Source: Dechloromonas sp. H13 (GTDB lineage: Bacteria > Pseudomonadota > Gammaproteobacteria > Burkholderiales > Rhodocyclaceae). From it: DNA of 64,000 nucleotides. Of this stretch, positions 53,829-63,423 are shown piece by piece; position 1 is the first letter of the stretch, and every line of letters begins with the position of its first letter. The stretch covers positions 62,001-126,000 of the forward strand of contig NZ_SSXX01000007.1 in assembly GCF_009469615.1 (NCBI RefSeq), written 5' to 3'. The position numbers and the translations under genes were made by a program. Below the pieces are notes generated by a model. The model made no database searches and was not told the origin of the DNA. It saw only the letters and a program-made list of their open reading frames with translations.

Positions 53829-55108
53829 CTTCCCGCAACCAGCAACTGTTCGAACGCGCCCAGCGCCACATCCCCGGCGGTGTCAATTCGCCGGTCCGCG
53901 CCTTCCGCTCGGTCGGCGGCACCCCCTGCTTCATCCGCAAGGGCGTCGGCCCCAAGGTGCAGGACGCCGACGGCAACTGGTACGTCGACTACGTCGGCTC
54001 GTGGGGGCCGATGATCCTTGGCCACGCCCACCCGGAAGTCATCGCGGCGGTCCGCGCCGCCGCCGAAAACGGCCTGTCCTTCGGTGCCCCGACCGAGAAG
54101 GAGGTCGAGATTGCCGACCTCCTGTGCGAACTGGTGCCGTCGATGGACATGGTCCGCCTGGTTTCTTCCGGCACCGAGGCGACGATGAGCGCCATCCGCC
54201 TGGCGCGCGGCCACACCGGGCGCGACGTGCTGGTCAAGTTCGAGGGTTGCTACCACGGCCATTCGGACAGCCTGCTGGTCAAGGCCGGCTCGGGCGCACT
54301 GACGTTCGGCAACCCGTCGTCCGGCGGCGTGCCGGCCGATCTGGCGCAGCACACCATGGTGCTCGCCTACAACGATGCGCAGCAGCTGGCCGACGCCTTC
54401 GCCCAACATGGCGACCGGATCGCCGCCGTGATCGTCGAGCCGGTCGTCGGCAACATGAACCTGATCGCGCCGACGCCGGAATTCCTCCAAGCGATGCGCG
54501 CGTTGTGCACGAAACACGGCGCCGTGCTGATTTTCGACGAGGTGATGACCGGCTTCCGCGTCGACCTCAGGAGCGCCCAGGGCCTGTTCGGCATCACGCC
54601 GGACCTGTCCACCTTCGGCAAGGTCGTCGGCGGCGGCATGCCGCTCGGCGCCTTCGGCGGCAAGCGCGAAATCATGGAAAAGATCGCCCCGCTCGGCCCG
54701 GTCTACCAGGCCGGCACGCTGTCCGGCAATCCGGTGGCGGTCGCCGCCGGCCTGGCGACGTTGAAGCTGATCCAGGAAGAGGGTTTCTACGAAGCGTTGA
54801 CCGCGAAGACCAAGTCGCTGTGCGATGGCCTGGTCGCCGCGGCGAAGAAACATGGTGTCGCCTTCGCGGCGCAGAACTTCGGCGGCATGTTCGGCCTCTA
54901 TTTCGCCGAAAGCTGCCCCGCCACCTACGACGCCGTGCTGGCCTGCGACAAAGACGCCTTCAACCGCTTCTTCCACGCCATGCTCGACGCCGGCCACTAT
55001 TTCGCGCCGTCGGCCTTCGAGGCCGGCTTCGTTTCCGCCGCGCACGGCGACGCCGACATCGCGTCGACCGTGGCTGCCGCCGAAGCGTACTTCGCCAGCC
55101 TGAAATGA
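53825..55108 (+). CDS. hemL: Glutamate-1-semialdehyde 2,1-aminomutase
   Basis: The 427-residue PLP enzyme makes 5-aminolevulinate for heme. The start [42 protein letters not shown], the [10 protein letters not shown] segment and the [18 protein letters not shown] Lys site are typical. The thiD-thiE-hemL order is common in betaproteobacteria. Confidence 0.97.
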   Translation: MTSRNQQLFERAQRHIPGGVNSPVRAFRSVGGTPCFIRKGVGPKVQDADGNWYVDYVGSWGPMILGHAHPEVIAAVRAAAENGLSFGAPTEKEVEIADLLCELVPSMDMVRLVSSGTEATMSAIRLARGHTGRDVLVKFEGCYHGHSDSLLVKAGSGALTFGNPSSGGVPADLAQHTMVLAYNDAQQLADAFAQHGDRIAAVIVEPVVGNMNLIAPTPEFLQAMRALCTKHGAVLIFDEVMTGFRVDLRSAQGLFGITPDLSTFGKVVGGGMPLGAFGGKREIMEKIAPLGPVYQAGTLSGNPVAVAAGLATLKLIQEEGFYEALTAKTKSLCDGLVAAAKKHGVAFAAQNFGGMFGLYFAESCPATYDAVLACDKDAFNRFFHAMLDAGHYFAPSAFEAGFVSAAHGDADIASTVAAAEAYFASLK

Positions 55109-55443
55109 GCAGCGGCGCCGCCTGGATCGTCCTCCTCGTGGCCGGGCTGTGCGAGATCGGCTGGGCGGTCGGGCTCAAATACACCGAGGGTTTCAGCCGC
55201 CTCGGGCCATCGGCGGCGACGCTGGTCGCCATGGTCACCAGTGTCGTGCTGCTCGGCTGGTCGCTGAAGGTGCTGCCGCTGGGCACCGCCTACGCCGTGT
55301 GGACCGGCATCGGCGCCGTCGGCACGGCGATCCTCGGCATCCTCCTGTTCGGCGAATCGCGCGAGGTCGCGCGCCTGGTCAGCATCGGGCTGATCGTCGC
55401 CGGCATCGTCGGCCTCAAGCTGCTGACGCCGGACACTCACTGA
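55105..55443 (+). CDS. SugE/Gdx-like small multidrug resistance exporter
   Basis: The 112-residue four-helix protein has the SMR signature [23 protein letters not shown] (with the conserved Glu) and [13 protein letters not shown]-like [19 protein letters not shown]. It is of the SugE/Gdx type, many of which export guanidinium. It overlaps the hemL stop by 4 bp, an unusual neighbour for such a transporter. No guanidine riboswitch is present since it is embedded in the operon. Confidence 0.9.
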   Translation: MSSGAAWIVLLVAGLCEIGWAVGLKYTEGFSRLGPSAATLVAMVTSVVLLGWSLKVLPLGTAYAVWTGIGAVGTAILGILLFGESREVARLVSIGLIVAGIVGLKLLTPDTH

Positions 55444-55466
55444 CTGCTGCGGTCGACGGCGAAAAA

Positions 55467-55485
55467 AGGCCGATTTTCAAAGCCT
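55467..55485 (-). terminator. Weak terminator of mgtE
   Basis: On the minus strand a short AGGC/GCCT stem (loop about 11 nt) is followed by six T residues. The stem is only 4 bp. The repeat word GTCGACCGCAGC (minus strand, 55446-55457) lies immediately beyond it. Confidence 0.35.
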
Positions 55486-55488
55486 GCG

Positions 55489-56931
55489 CTACATCAGGAA
55501 CAGCGTCGCCAGCCCGAGAAAGATGAAGAAGCCGCCGGAATCGGTCAGGGCGGTGATCATCACCGAGCCGCCGACCGCCGGGTCGGCGCCAAACTTCTGT
55601 CGCAGCAGCGGGATGCCGACACCGGCCGAGGCCGCCAGCAACAGGTTGAGCGTCATCGCCGAGGTCATCACGACGCCGAGCTTGAAGCTGCCGTAGAGCC
55701 ACCAGGCGGCGATGCCGAGCAGGCCGCCCCAGATCAGGCCATTGATGGTCGCGACGCCGAGTTCCTTGCGCAGCAGCCGGCGCGCCGCGTCGGGCTGGAC
55801 CTGGCCCATGGCGATGGCGCGCACGATCATGGTGATCGTCTGGTTGCCCGAGTTGCCGCCGATACCGGCGACGATGGGCATCAGCGCGGCGAGCGCCACG
55901 AGTTTTTCGATCGAGTCCTCGAAGGCGCCGATCACCCGCGAGGCGACGAAGGCAGTCACCAGGTTGATCGCCAGCCAGGCCCAGCGGTTCTTCACCGAAT
56001 CCCAGACCGAGGCGAAGATGTCCTCCTCCTCGCGCAGACCGGCCTGCGCCAGCTGTTCGCTCTCGGCTTCCTCGCGAATGAAATCCACCACCGCATTGAC
56101 GGTGACGCGGCCGACCAGCTTGCCATCCCGGTCAACGACTGGCGCCGAGACGAGGTCATAGCGCTCGAAGGCCTTGGCGGCCTCTTCGGCCAGATCGTCG
56201 GGTTCGAGTTCGACGAACTCGGTCTGCATCAGGGCGCCGACCTCGTCCTCGACCTCGTTGACCAGCAGGATGTTGAGCGGCAGGACGCCCTTGAGGTGTT
56301 CCTCGCGGTCGACCACGAACAGCTGGTCGGTATGGTCGGGCAGTTCGTCGAAGCGGCGCAGGTAGCGCAGCACGACTTCGAGCGTCACGTCCTCGCGGAC
56401 GGTGACCATCTCGAAATCCATGATCGAGCCGACCGAGTCCTCAGGATAGGACATCGCCGCCCGCAGCTGCTCGCGCTCCTCGACCGACAGCGACTGGAAG
56501 ACGTCGGCGACGACATCGTGTGGCAGGTCGGGAACGAGGTCGGCGAGTTCGTCGGCATCGAGGGTTTCGGCCGCCGCCACCAGTTCGGTACGCTCCATCG
56601 AGTCGATGAGCGTTTCGCGTACCGCATCCGAGACTTCGAGCAGGATTTCGCCTTCGCGCTCGGACTTGACCAGGTTCCAGGCAATCAGGCGCTCGTCGGG
56701 TGGCAGCGCCTCGAGGATGTAGGCGATGTCTGCCGGGTGCATCGGCGCGAGCTTGGTCTGCAGTTCGTTCAGGTGCTGCTTGTGGACGATGTCCTCGACC
56801 AAGTCGTGGCGCGGCCCCTCCTGGCGGTGAACCAGATCCTCGACCAGCTTGTGCCGCGCGAGCAGGACCTGCACCTCGGCGAGGCGCTCCTGCAGGTCTT
56901 CGGTGTCGGCAATCTGGTTTTCTTCGCTCAT
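55489..56931 (-). CDS. mgtE: Magnesium transporter MgtE
   Basis: The 480-residue Mg2+ channel has an N-terminal superhelical domain (MHPADIAYILEALPPDERL), a pair of CBS domains (DFEMVTVREDV and LPLNILLVNE), and a C-terminal five-helix channel with the selectivity segment PIVAGIGGNSGNQ. The N-terminus holds a small internal duplication, LVEDLVHRQ (residues 29-37) and LVEDIVHKQ (44-52). ATG 56931 was chosen over an upstream frame start. Confidence 0.95.
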   Translation of the reverse strand: MSEENQIADTEDLQERLAEVQVLLARHKLVEDLVHRQEGPRHDLVEDIVHKQHLNELQTKLAPMHPADIAYILEALPPDERLIAWNLVKSEREGEILLEVSDAVRETLIDSMERTELVAAAETLDADELADLVPDLPHDVVADVFQSLSVEEREQLRAAMSYPEDSVGSIMDFEMVTVREDVTLEVVLRYLRRFDELPDHTDQLFVVDREEHLKGVLPLNILLVNEVEDEVGALMQTEFVELEPDDLAEEAAKAFERYDLVSAPVVDRDGKLVGRVTVNAVVDFIREEAESEQLAQAGLREEEDIFASVWDSVKNRWAWLAINLVTAFVASRVIGAFEDSIEKLVALAALMPIVAGIGGNSGNQTITMIVRAIAMGQVQPDAARRLLRKELGVATINGLIWGGLLGIAAWWLYGSFKLGVVMTSAMTLNLLLAASAGVGIPLLRQKFGADPAVGGSVMITALTDSGGFFIFLGLATLFLM

Positions 56932-56993
56932 GGTGCAGCGCCGCAAGAGGAGCGCCATTCTAGCACCGGGCGAATGTCGGGGTTCTTACAAAA

Positions 56994-57689
56994 TCAGGGC
57001 ACTTCGGCGGCCGGCATACGGGCCAGAATGATCGCCGTCTTGCGCGCCAGCCCCGGCGCCCCGCGATTACGGTCGTAATAACGCGGATTCGGCACCATGC
57101 CCGCCAGTTTGGCCGCCTGTTCCGGCCCCAACTGGCCGGCACCGACACCAAAATAATGGCGCGCCGCCGCCTCGGCGCCGAAAACGCCGTTGCCCCATTC
57201 GATCACATTCAGGTAAACCTCGAAAATCCGCCGCTTGCTCCACAGGTTTTCCAGCATCAACGTGATGATGGCCTCCTCGGCCTTGCGGAAATACGACTTG
57301 GTCGGCGTCAGAAACAGGTTTTTCGCCAGTTGCTGGCTGATGGTCGATCCGCCAGCGACGAAGCGCCCCTTCTTCTGGTTTTTTTCCATCGCTTTCTGGA
57401 TGCCTTCCCAGTCGAAGCCTTCATGATCGACGAACTTGGCATCCTCTGAGGCGATGATGGCGCGCTTGAGGTGCGGCGAGATGCGCTCGTAGGGAACCCA
57501 CTGCTTTTTGAGCTGGGCCTCGGGATTCCTGACCCGCAGTTCGGCGAGGCGGATTTCCATGAAGCGCGTGGTTCCGGGATCGACCCACTTCCACAGCAGT
57601 ACCCAGCCGAGCAGCCACAACTGCCAGACGACGAAAAGGCCGATCAGGCCGAGCAATCCCCACTTGAGCCAGCGGCCCAGGTGCCTCAT
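56994..57689 (-). CDS. mtgA: Monofunctional peptidoglycan glycosyltransferase
   Basis: The 231-residue GT51 enzyme has one N-terminal membrane helix ([21 protein letters not shown]), [18 protein letters not shown] with the catalytic Glu, [15 protein letters not shown] and [20 protein letters not shown]. It polymerises glycan strands outside the inner membrane. It overlaps aroE by 4 bp. Confidence 0.96.
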   Translation of the reverse strand: MRHLGRWLKWGLLGLIGLFVVWQLWLLGWVLLWKWVDPGTTRFMEIRLAELRVRNPEAQLKKQWVPYERISPHLKRAIIASEDAKFVDHEGFDWEGIQKAMEKNQKKGRFVAGGSTISQQLAKNLFLTPTKSYFRKAEEAIITLMLENLWSKRRIFEVYLNVIEWGNGVFGAEAAARHYFGVGAGQLGPEQAAKLAGMVPNPRYYDRNRGAPGLARKTAIILARMPAAEVP

Positions 57690-58510
57690 GCCGCCAGTTG
57701 TGCGCGCAGGGCGGCGAGAACCGGCGCGCTGTCCGGGCGCACCCCGCGCCAGACGAGGAAGGCTTCGGCCGCCTGCTCGACCAGCATGCCGAGGCCGTCG
57801 GCCCGCCGGGCGGCACCCTGTTCGCGGGCCAGCGCCAAAAACGGCGTCTCGCCCTTGCCGTACATCATGTCGTAGGCGAGGCTGCCCGGCGCGAAAATGC
57901 CGGCCGGTAGCGGCAAGGCCGCGCCGGAAAGACTGGCCGACGTGGCGTTAATCACGATATCGAAGCAATTGCCGGCGATTTCGGCGAAATTTCCTGCGTC
58001 GACCGCAGCGATGTCGGAAAACTGCCGGGCCAGGGCCGCCGCCTTGTCGGCGGTGCGGTTGGCAACGAACAGGCTGGCCGGAGCGTCGGCCAGCAGCGGC
58101 GCGATCACGCCGCGCGCGGCGCCACCGGCGCCAAGCAGGAGGATGCGCTTGCCGGCCAGCGGAAAGGCGAGGTTGGCCTCGATGTCGCGCACCAGACCGG
58201 CGCCGTCGGTATTGTCGCCGTAGATTTCGCGCCCCGCGAAGGCCAGTGTATTGACCGCGCCCGCCCGTTCGGCGCGGGCGCTCAGGCGGGTGCTCAGACG
58301 GAACGCCTCTTCCTTGAACGGCACCGTCACGTTCGCGCCCTTGCCGCCGGCGGCGATGAAGCCGCGCACCGTTTCGGCGAAGCCGTCGAGCGGCGCCAGC
58401 AGGGCTTCATAGACGAGGTCCTGCCGGCATTGCGCGGCGAATTGCGCATGAATGGCCGGCGACCGGGAATGGGCAACCGGGTTGCCCAGCACGCAATAAC
58501 GGTCGGTCAT
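57686..58510 (-). CDS. aroE: Shikimate dehydrogenase
   Basis: The 274-residue NADP-dependent enzyme has [15 protein letters not shown], the catalytic Lys/Asp region [13 protein letters not shown] and [11 protein letters not shown], and the [12 protein letters not shown] dinucleotide motif. It reduces 3-dehydroshikimate in aromatic amino-acid synthesis. It lies in a tight rnb-like, tonB, aroE, mtgA series with 4-bp overlaps. A repeat word is at 57998. Confidence 0.96.
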   Translation of the reverse strand: MTDRYCVLGNPVAHSRSPAIHAQFAAQCRQDLVYEALLAPLDGFAETVRGFIAAGGKGANVTVPFKEEAFRLSTRLSARAERAGAVNTLAFAGREIYGDNTDGAGLVRDIEANLAFPLAGKRILLLGAGGAARGVIAPLLADAPASLFVANRTADKAAALARQFSDIAAVDAGNFAEIAGNCFDIVINATSASLSGAALPLPAGIFAPGSLAYDMMYGKGETPFLALAREQGAARRADGLGMLVEQAAEAFLVWRGVRPDSAPVLAALRAQLAA

Positions 58511-59385
58511 TTTGCCGAGAGCTGATCGCCCTGTGTGAAATACCAGGTGCGGGTGATTTCGAGAATGTCGGTATCGCGCCGGATGTCCGGGGGAAACGGC
58601 GAGTAGGGCGACGCCATCTGGACGATGCGGCGGGCGGCGTCATCGAGCACCTTGTAGCCCGACGAGCGGTTGATGTCGACACGGTTGAGGCTGCCGTCGT
58701 GGTTGAGCGATACGGTCAGCACCAGCGAACCATAGAGCTTGCCGCGCGCCGCGTCCGGGTAGTTCAGCGTCCCGATGCGCTCGACCTTCTGGCGCCAGTC
58801 CTCGATGTACTGGGCGAAGCGGTATTCCTCGGCGCGCGCGCCGATGTTCTTCTTGCGCGGCCGCTTGTTGTACTCGTCCATGCTCTTGTTGATTTCGCCT
58901 TCCAGGCGCGCCATCGCGCGCGCCGACTCGGCGAGGTCGGCACCGCTGAGCGTGGGCGACGGCACCGGCTGCTCGGCGGCATTGCGGGCGGCGGCGACGG
59001 CGCGCGCCGACTTGGCCTCGGTCAGCATCTTCTGCTGGGCGACTTCCAATTCGCGCATGCGGCGCTGCATGCGCTCGATCTCGGTGCCCGCGGTCTGCTG
59101 CGGCGTCGGCGGCAGGGGCGTCTTGAGGCGCCGGTTCTCATCAGTGTTGCCGCCGCCGTCGAGATTGGCCTGCGCCAGCGCCTGCGCGTGGGTCGGCTTC
59201 TTCGCCGACTTGGCGTTGACCAGGATGATGTCCAGCGCCTTGTCGCGCATGGCCTTGGAGGCATCCGGAAAACTGAAATGCAGCGTCATCAACAGTCCGT
59301 GCACGGCCAGCGAAATGGCGATCGCCAGCCACAGGCGGCGGTTGTCCGCAGCCAACGGTTGCCAGGAAAGCGCTGCGACGCTCAC
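58507..59385 (-). CDS. TonB-family energy transducer
   Basis: The 292-residue protein has an N-terminal membrane helix ([20 protein letters not shown]), a Lys/Glu-rich coiled-coil-like middle ([20 protein letters not shown]) and a TonB C-terminal domain ([26 protein letters not shown], then [16 protein letters not shown]). No exbB or exbD lies nearby. It uses GTG at 59385 overlapping the upstream nuclease stop. Its partner receptor is unknown. Confidence 0.9.
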   Translation of the reverse strand: MSVAALSWQPLAADNRRLWLAIAISLAVHGLLMTLHFSFPDASKAMRDKALDIILVNAKSAKKPTHAQALAQANLDGGGNTDENRRLKTPLPPTPQQTAGTEIERMQRRMRELEVAQQKMLTEAKSARAVAAARNAAEQPVPSPTLSGADLAESARAMARLEGEINKSMDEYNKRPRKKNIGARAEEYRFAQYIEDWRQKVERIGTLNYPDAARGKLYGSLVLTVSLNHDGSLNRVDINRSSGYKVLDDAARRIVQMASPYSPFPPDIRRDTDILEITRTWYFTQGDQLSAK

Positions 59386-61286
59386 TGCTCTTCTTCCTCC
59401 TCGACCGCCTCTTCGGGCAGGACCTCATCCAGGACAGAAAGATAGCGGCAACTGACTTCCGGGCCAAGCAGGTCGATCGTTTCGACCGCCAGCCGCAGGC
59501 GCCGGCCCGGCCCGAGGTCGGCGGGCACCGACGGCACGCGCAGGAGCAGGGGCAGGTGGTCGAGCTTGACCAGCTGCTCGCGGCGCACGGTCGCGTCGAT
59601 CTCCGTCACGCCGTGCTGTTGCAGCCAGCGCAGGCACCAGTAGCGCTCCATCAGGCGCTGGAAGTCGGCGTAGGCGGCGTAGGTTTGCTCGAAATCGCGC
59701 ATGGCGGCGAAGAGTTCCGCCGACTTCTGGGCGAAGGCCGGCGTCTCGCCCTGCAGGCAGGCGATCAGCTGCCACTGGTTGACCAGGTCGCAATAGCGGC
59801 GCAGCGGCGATGTCATCCAGGCGTATTGCGGCACGCCGAGGCCTTCGTGCGGCAGCGGCGAGGTGGTCATGCGCACCTTGCCCTGCGTCTGGGCGCGGTA
59901 CAGGCAGGCGACGTTCCGCTCGGCGAGCAGGCCGCCCCAGGTCGAGTTGGCGACGATCATCAGTTCGGCCACCAGCTTGTCGAGCGGGCTGCCGCGCTTG
60001 CGCTCGGAAATGTCGACCGTGCACCCATCCGGGTCGGCGAGGTCGCCGGCGATGGCGAAGTTGTAGTCGTTGATGCCCTGCATCGCCGAGGGCTTGCCGC
60101 GCCGCCCTTCGCAGGCGTTGGCGAAATGCCAGAGGTGCACCAGTTCGTCCCGGAAGGGCTGGTCGGGCAGCGGGCCGTTGATGGTTTCCGCGTTGAACCA
60201 GGGTTCGATTTCATGGTGGCGCAGGTTGGCGGCGATGTGCACCATCTCCAGCCGCGATTCGTGGTCAAGAATTTCCAGCGACTCGCTGACCGTCAGGTAG
60301 AGCGACACCGCCGGGCAATCGACGCCGCCGGCCAGCGTGTAGTTCTGTACCACGGCGTCGGGCAGCATGGTGATCTTGTTGCCGGGCATGTAGACGGTCG
60401 ACAGGCGGGCGCGCGCCACACCGTCGAGCGGCGAGCCGTGCTCGATGGCCAGCCCGGGCGCCGCGATGTGGATGCCGATGCGTGAACCGATGCCGGGCAG
60501 CTTGACGACCGACAGCGCATCGTCGATTTCGGTGGTATGGGCATCGTCGATCGAGAAGGCACGCACGTCGGCGCGCGGCAGGTCGTCCGGCAGCTGCGGC
60601 GCCGCCAGCGCCGGGAAGGCGGTGCCCTTGGGAAACTGCTCGTGCAGGAAGCGGCGGTAGTGCAGGTGGTAGGCTGACTTGACGGCGCCGCACTTGAACA
60701 GCAGTTGCGCGGCGCTCAGCCCGGTTTCGCTGCAGGCGGTCTCGAAAGCCTTGGTTTCCGGCCGGTTGCGGTCCGGTGCGTAGAGCAGCGCGTCGGTCAG
60801 CGCCGCGATTTCCGGCGGCAGGCGAAATTCCTTCAGCGCGGCGATCCAGCCTTCGACCTGGATGGCTTGCTGACGCTTCTTTTCAAGACTGGCCAGAGCA
60901 GCTGCGAGAATGTCTGGAGGCGCCTTGCGGAAGCGCCCCTTGCCTTTGCGATGGAAATAGACGGGCGCCGCGTGCAGGGCCAGCAGCACCGCCGTCGCGT
61001 CGACCGGCGCGGGGTCGTGTCCGTAGTAATCACGGGCAAAATCAAGAAACGAAAATTCGCCATCGCTCACGCACTCCCACAGGAAATCCGCCTCGATCTC
61101 TTCGGCCAGCGGCGTTGCCTGATCCAGCAGGGCCGGCGCCGAGGGCTTCTCGAAACGCAACAACACGGTGGCCGCCTTGATCTTGCTGCGCTTGCCGGAG
61201 GGCATTTCGACCTGCAACGAGCTGTCGTTGTCGGCCATGATGCTGCCGGCCTTGAAGCCGCCATCTTCTTCGAACAATACATTCAT
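59382..61286 (-). CDS. RNB-domain exoribonuclease (RNase II-like)
   Basis: The 634-residue protein has the RNB catalytic domain with IDDAHTTEIDDALSV (metal-binding Asp residues), HIAAPG, and PLRRYCDLVNQWQL. The N-terminal part is a short OB-like domain rather than the full double cold-shock set of RNase R, and no clear S1 domain follows, so it resembles the RNase II-like nuclease of betaproteobacteria. It would degrade RNA 3' to 5'. The ATG at 61286 was preferred over an in-frame Met 27 bp upstream; no clear ribosome site was seen. Confidence 0.9.
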   Translation of the reverse strand: MNVLFEEDGGFKAGSIMADNDSSLQVEMPSGKRSKIKAATVLLRFEKPSAPALLDQATPLAEEIEADFLWECVSDGEFSFLDFARDYYGHDPAPVDATAVLLALHAAPVYFHRKGKGRFRKAPPDILAAALASLEKKRQQAIQVEGWIAALKEFRLPPEIAALTDALLYAPDRNRPETKAFETACSETGLSAAQLLFKCGAVKSAYHLHYRRFLHEQFPKGTAFPALAAPQLPDDLPRADVRAFSIDDAHTTEIDDALSVVKLPGIGSRIGIHIAAPGLAIEHGSPLDGVARARLSTVYMPGNKITMLPDAVVQNYTLAGGVDCPAVSLYLTVSESLEILDHESRLEMVHIAANLRHHEIEPWFNAETINGPLPDQPFRDELVHLWHFANACEGRRGKPSAMQGINDYNFAIAGDLADPDGCTVDISERKRGSPLDKLVAELMIVANSTWGGLLAERNVACLYRAQTQGKVRMTTSPLPHEGLGVPQYAWMTSPLRRYCDLVNQWQLIACLQGETPAFAQKSAELFAAMRDFEQTYAAYADFQRLMERYWCLRWLQQHGVTEIDATVRREQLVKLDHLPLLLRVPSVPADLGPGRRLRLAVETIDLLGPEVSCRYLSVLDEVLPEEAVEEEEEQ

Positions 61287-61293
61287 CGGCGGA

Positions 61294-61863
61294 TTATAGC
61301 CCAGCGAATTCAAGGATTTGCGGCATGAAGTCGGGAAAGCGCGTGAAGCTGTGGTCGCCGCCTGTCAGCACCGTTTGCCGGCAGCCCGCGTAGAAATCCG
61401 CCGCCTGCCGCCAGTCGAGAACTTCATCGCCCTCCTCGAGCAGCAGCCAGTAGCGCGCCGGCGTTGGCCGGGCGACCTGGGCCTGCAGTTGCGCAGCGTG
61501 CGCCTGGCTGAAGAAGAAGGTTTCCCCGGTGTGGAAATTGGCATGGTCGCCGACGAATTTAGCCGCATCCAGGCGGTCGACCGCAGCAGGGTTGATCAGG
61601 ACCGCATTCAGGCCATGTTTTTCGGCCAGATGGTTGGCGTAATGCCCGCCGAGCGAGCTGCCGACCAGCGTGACCGGGCCGCCGGCCGCTTCGATCAGGC
61701 ACCCGACGTCGGCCACCGCCACGTCCGGTACCGGCGACAGCTGCGGACAGACGAAATGCCCGGCCAGCCCGCGCCCGGCCATGTATTCGGCGAGCAACCG
61801 GGATTTCCACGACGCCGGCGACGAACAGAAGCCGTGCAGGTAGATGATCAGTGGGCAGTCCAT
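61294..61863 (-). CDS. YqiA/YcfP-type alpha/beta hydrolase
   Basis: The 189-residue protein starts [23 protein letters not shown] and has the nucleophile elbow [14 protein letters not shown], a late Asp region and GGDHSFTRF with the catalytic His. It is an esterase of the YqiA/UPF0227 type; the substrate is unknown. It overlaps the end of uppP by 16 bp. A repeat word is at 61576. Confidence 0.9.
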   Translation of the reverse strand: MDCPLIIYLHGFCSSPASWKSRLLAEYMAGRGLAGHFVCPQLSPVPDVAVADVGCLIEAAGGPVTLVGSSLGGHYANHLAEKHGLNAVLINPAAVDRLDAAKFVGDHANFHTGETFFFSQAHAAQLQAQVARPTPARYWLLLEEGDEVLDWRQAADFYAGCRQTVLTGGDHSFTRFPDFMPQILEFAGL

Positions 61864-62672
61864 TGCACCCAGCCGAAGTGGGCGGTCGCCAGCACGACGA
61901 TGCCGAAGGCGATGCGATACCAGGCGAAGGGCGTGAAATCGTGGCTGGAAATGAAGCGCAGCAGCCAGCGCACGCACAGGAAGGCGGACACGAAGGCGGA
62001 CACGAAGCCGACCACCCACATGCCGATATCGTCGGCGTTGAGCAGGGCGCGCTCCTTGTAGAGCTGGTAGACCGTCGCCACGCCGAGCGTCGGAATGGCG
62101 AGGAAGAACGAGAACTCGGTCGCCGCCTTGCGCGAGAGGCCGAAAAGCAGGCCGCCGATGATCGTCGCGCCCGAGCGCGAGGTGCCGGGAATCAGCGCGA
62201 AGGCCTGGGCGATGCCCATCTTCAGCGCGTCGACCATGCTCATCTCGTCCACGCTCTGGATGCGAATCCTGTGGTCGCGCCGCTCCGCCCACAGGATGAC
62301 GAAGGCGCCGAGGATGAAGGTCGTCGCCACGGCGATCGGGTTGAACAGGTTGGCCTTGATCGCCTTGCCGAAGGCCAGCCCGAGGATCGCCAGCGGCAGA
62401 AAGGCGATGAACAGGTTGAGGATGAATTTCTGCGCCGCCCGGTCGCTCAGGGCGCCGCGCGCGACGCCCAGCAGGCGCTCGCGATACTCCCAGACGACGG
62501 CGAGAATGGCGCCCGACTGGATGACAATTTCGAACAACTTGCCACGATCGTCGTTGAAATCCAGCAAATCGCCGGCGAGAATCAGATGCCCGGTCGACGA
62601 GATCGGCAGGAATTCGGTCAACCCTTCGACGATGCCGAGGATCAGGGCTTTGAGCAGAAGAATGGGGTCCAT
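61848..62672 (-). CDS. uppP: Undecaprenyl-diphosphatase
   Basis: The 274-residue integral membrane protein has the BacA/UppP motifs [20 protein letters not shown] and [33 protein letters not shown]. It recycles undecaprenyl phosphate for cell-wall synthesis. The start [12 protein letters not shown] is conserved. A 10-bp perfect hairpin abuts the start codon on its 5' side, covering the place where a ribosome site would be. Confidence 0.96.
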   Translation of the reverse strand: MDPILLLKALILGIVEGLTEFLPISSTGHLILAGDLLDFNDDRGKLFEIVIQSGAILAVVWEYRERLLGVARGALSDRAAQKFILNLFIAFLPLAILGLAFGKAIKANLFNPIAVATTFILGAFVILWAERRDHRIRIQSVDEMSMVDALKMGIAQAFALIPGTSRSGATIIGGLLFGLSRKAATEFSFFLAIPTLGVATVYQLYKERALLNADDIGMWVVGFVSAFVSAFLCVRWLLRFISSHDFTPFAWYRIAFGIVVLATAHFGWVQWTAH

Positions 62673-62673
62673 G

Positions 62674-62703
62674 AAATGCGGCCTTGGTTGGGAGGCCGCA
62701 TTT
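62674..62703 (-). terminator. Hairpin between the Cys-cluster gene and uppP
   Basis: AAATGCGGCC (62674-62683) and GGCCGCATTT (62694-62703) form a perfect 10-bp stem with a 10-nt loop. On the minus strand it follows the stop of the Cys-cluster gene and ends 1 nt before the uppP ATG. It could terminate the first transcript, or mask the uppP translation start. Confidence 0.6.
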
Positions 62704-62945
62704 TACTCTCCCGGATGCGTCAGCGCTTCGAGTTCGGCGAGCCAGGACAGCGCGTGTTCGCGCAACGCCCCGCACATTTCGGCCGATGGCTGGAGACCCG
62801 AACAGCAGGCCGGGCGCTCGGGACGGCCGAAGATCGTGCAGCGCAACGACGCGTCGAGATGCCGGCAGGGCTGGCCGGCCGCCTTGTGCAGCGAGCTGAT
62901 CGACGGCGCGATGCAGCAGGCGCCACAGCCGGGACGACATTCCAT
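62703..62945 (-). CDS. YkgJ-family cysteine cluster protein
   Basis: The 80-residue protein starts [17 protein letters not shown] and has a second Cys group ([22 protein letters not shown]), the pattern of the YkgJ/YcgN zinc or iron cluster family. The function is unknown. ATG 62945 is the natural family start; the longer frame upstream was rejected. It lies 10 bp downstream of the RES toxin gene on the same strand. Confidence 0.9.
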   Translation of the reverse strand: MECRPGCGACCIAPSISSLHKAAGQPCRHLDASLRCTIFGRPERPACCSGLQPSAEMCGALREHALSWLAELEALTHPGE

Positions 62946-62955
62946 GGGCGGCAGA

Positions 62956-63423
62956 TCAGTGCTCGCCGCCGGGCCGCAGCCGGCGATCGAACACGAAGGG
63001 CCGCTCGACCGCGAAACGGACATCGGCAAAACGCGGATGCAGCGGATTGACGACCAGGTTGCGCGCCTCGGCGACGATCGCCGACGGGACGATCACCCCG
63101 AGCGCCCGCCCGGAGCGCAGGAAATCGCTGCCGAAGGCGATCGACGCCGCGCCCGGCGGCATCGCGTCCCAGCCGGGCAGGCCGTCGGCGTCCGCCGTCT
63201 CGTAGAGCGCGGCCTCGTCGGGCAGGGTAAGCGAGACAAGTTGCAGGTCGGCGGGCAGGAAGGTCCCCGTATGCGCCAGCTTTTCCAGGGCGCAGATTTC
63301 CACGCTGAGGCCGGCGTAGATCACCGGCAATCCCCGTGCATGCCAGCGTCCGCCGTCCGCCAGGCCGCCGGCGCCGCTGCGGTCAAGGGCGTAGCGCGCC
63401 TTGGCGATGCGCCAGGCGCGCAT
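62956..63423 (-). CDS. RES-domain toxin
   Basis: The 155-residue RES domain protein ([47 protein letters not shown], then [20 protein letters not shown]) matches NAD+-degrading toxins of the RES-Xre family. The Arg, Glu and Ser positions of the active site are present at the expected places. Its ATG overlaps the antitoxin stop codon (ATGA), so both are translated together. Confidence 0.9.
   Translation of the reverse strand: MRAWRIAKARYALDRSGAGGLADGGRWHARGLPVIYAGLSVEICALEKLAHTGTFLPADLQLVSLTLPDEAALYETADADGLPGWDAMPPGAASIAFGSDFLRSGRALGVIVPSAIVAEARNLVVNPLHPRFADVRFAVERPFVFDRRLRPGGEH

Larger units (their letters stand above)
2140..61587. repeat. Dispersed 12-bp word GTYGACCGCARC (16 exact copies)
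   Basis: Exact copies read on the plus strand start at 2140, 4205, 7877, 18641, 19732, 21056, 26020, 27131, 42049, 45803, 57998 and 61576; on the minus strand at 16294, 39034, 53625 and 55446. One-mismatch copies lie at 4724, 10761, 19311, 22517, 32949, 38224, 53660 and 63376, and a two-mismatch copy at 36352. Spacing is irregular, roughly one exact copy every 4 kb. Copies lie in genes of either orientation and in different reading frames, and two (4205 and 55446) in intergenic DNA. The coordinates given span the first to last exact copy. Confidence 0.85.

Noticed and set aside
56932-56993. Magnesium riboswitch near mgtE
   Set aside because: This short stretch lies upstream of mgtE on the minus strand but is too short for an M-box and shows no matching hairpins.
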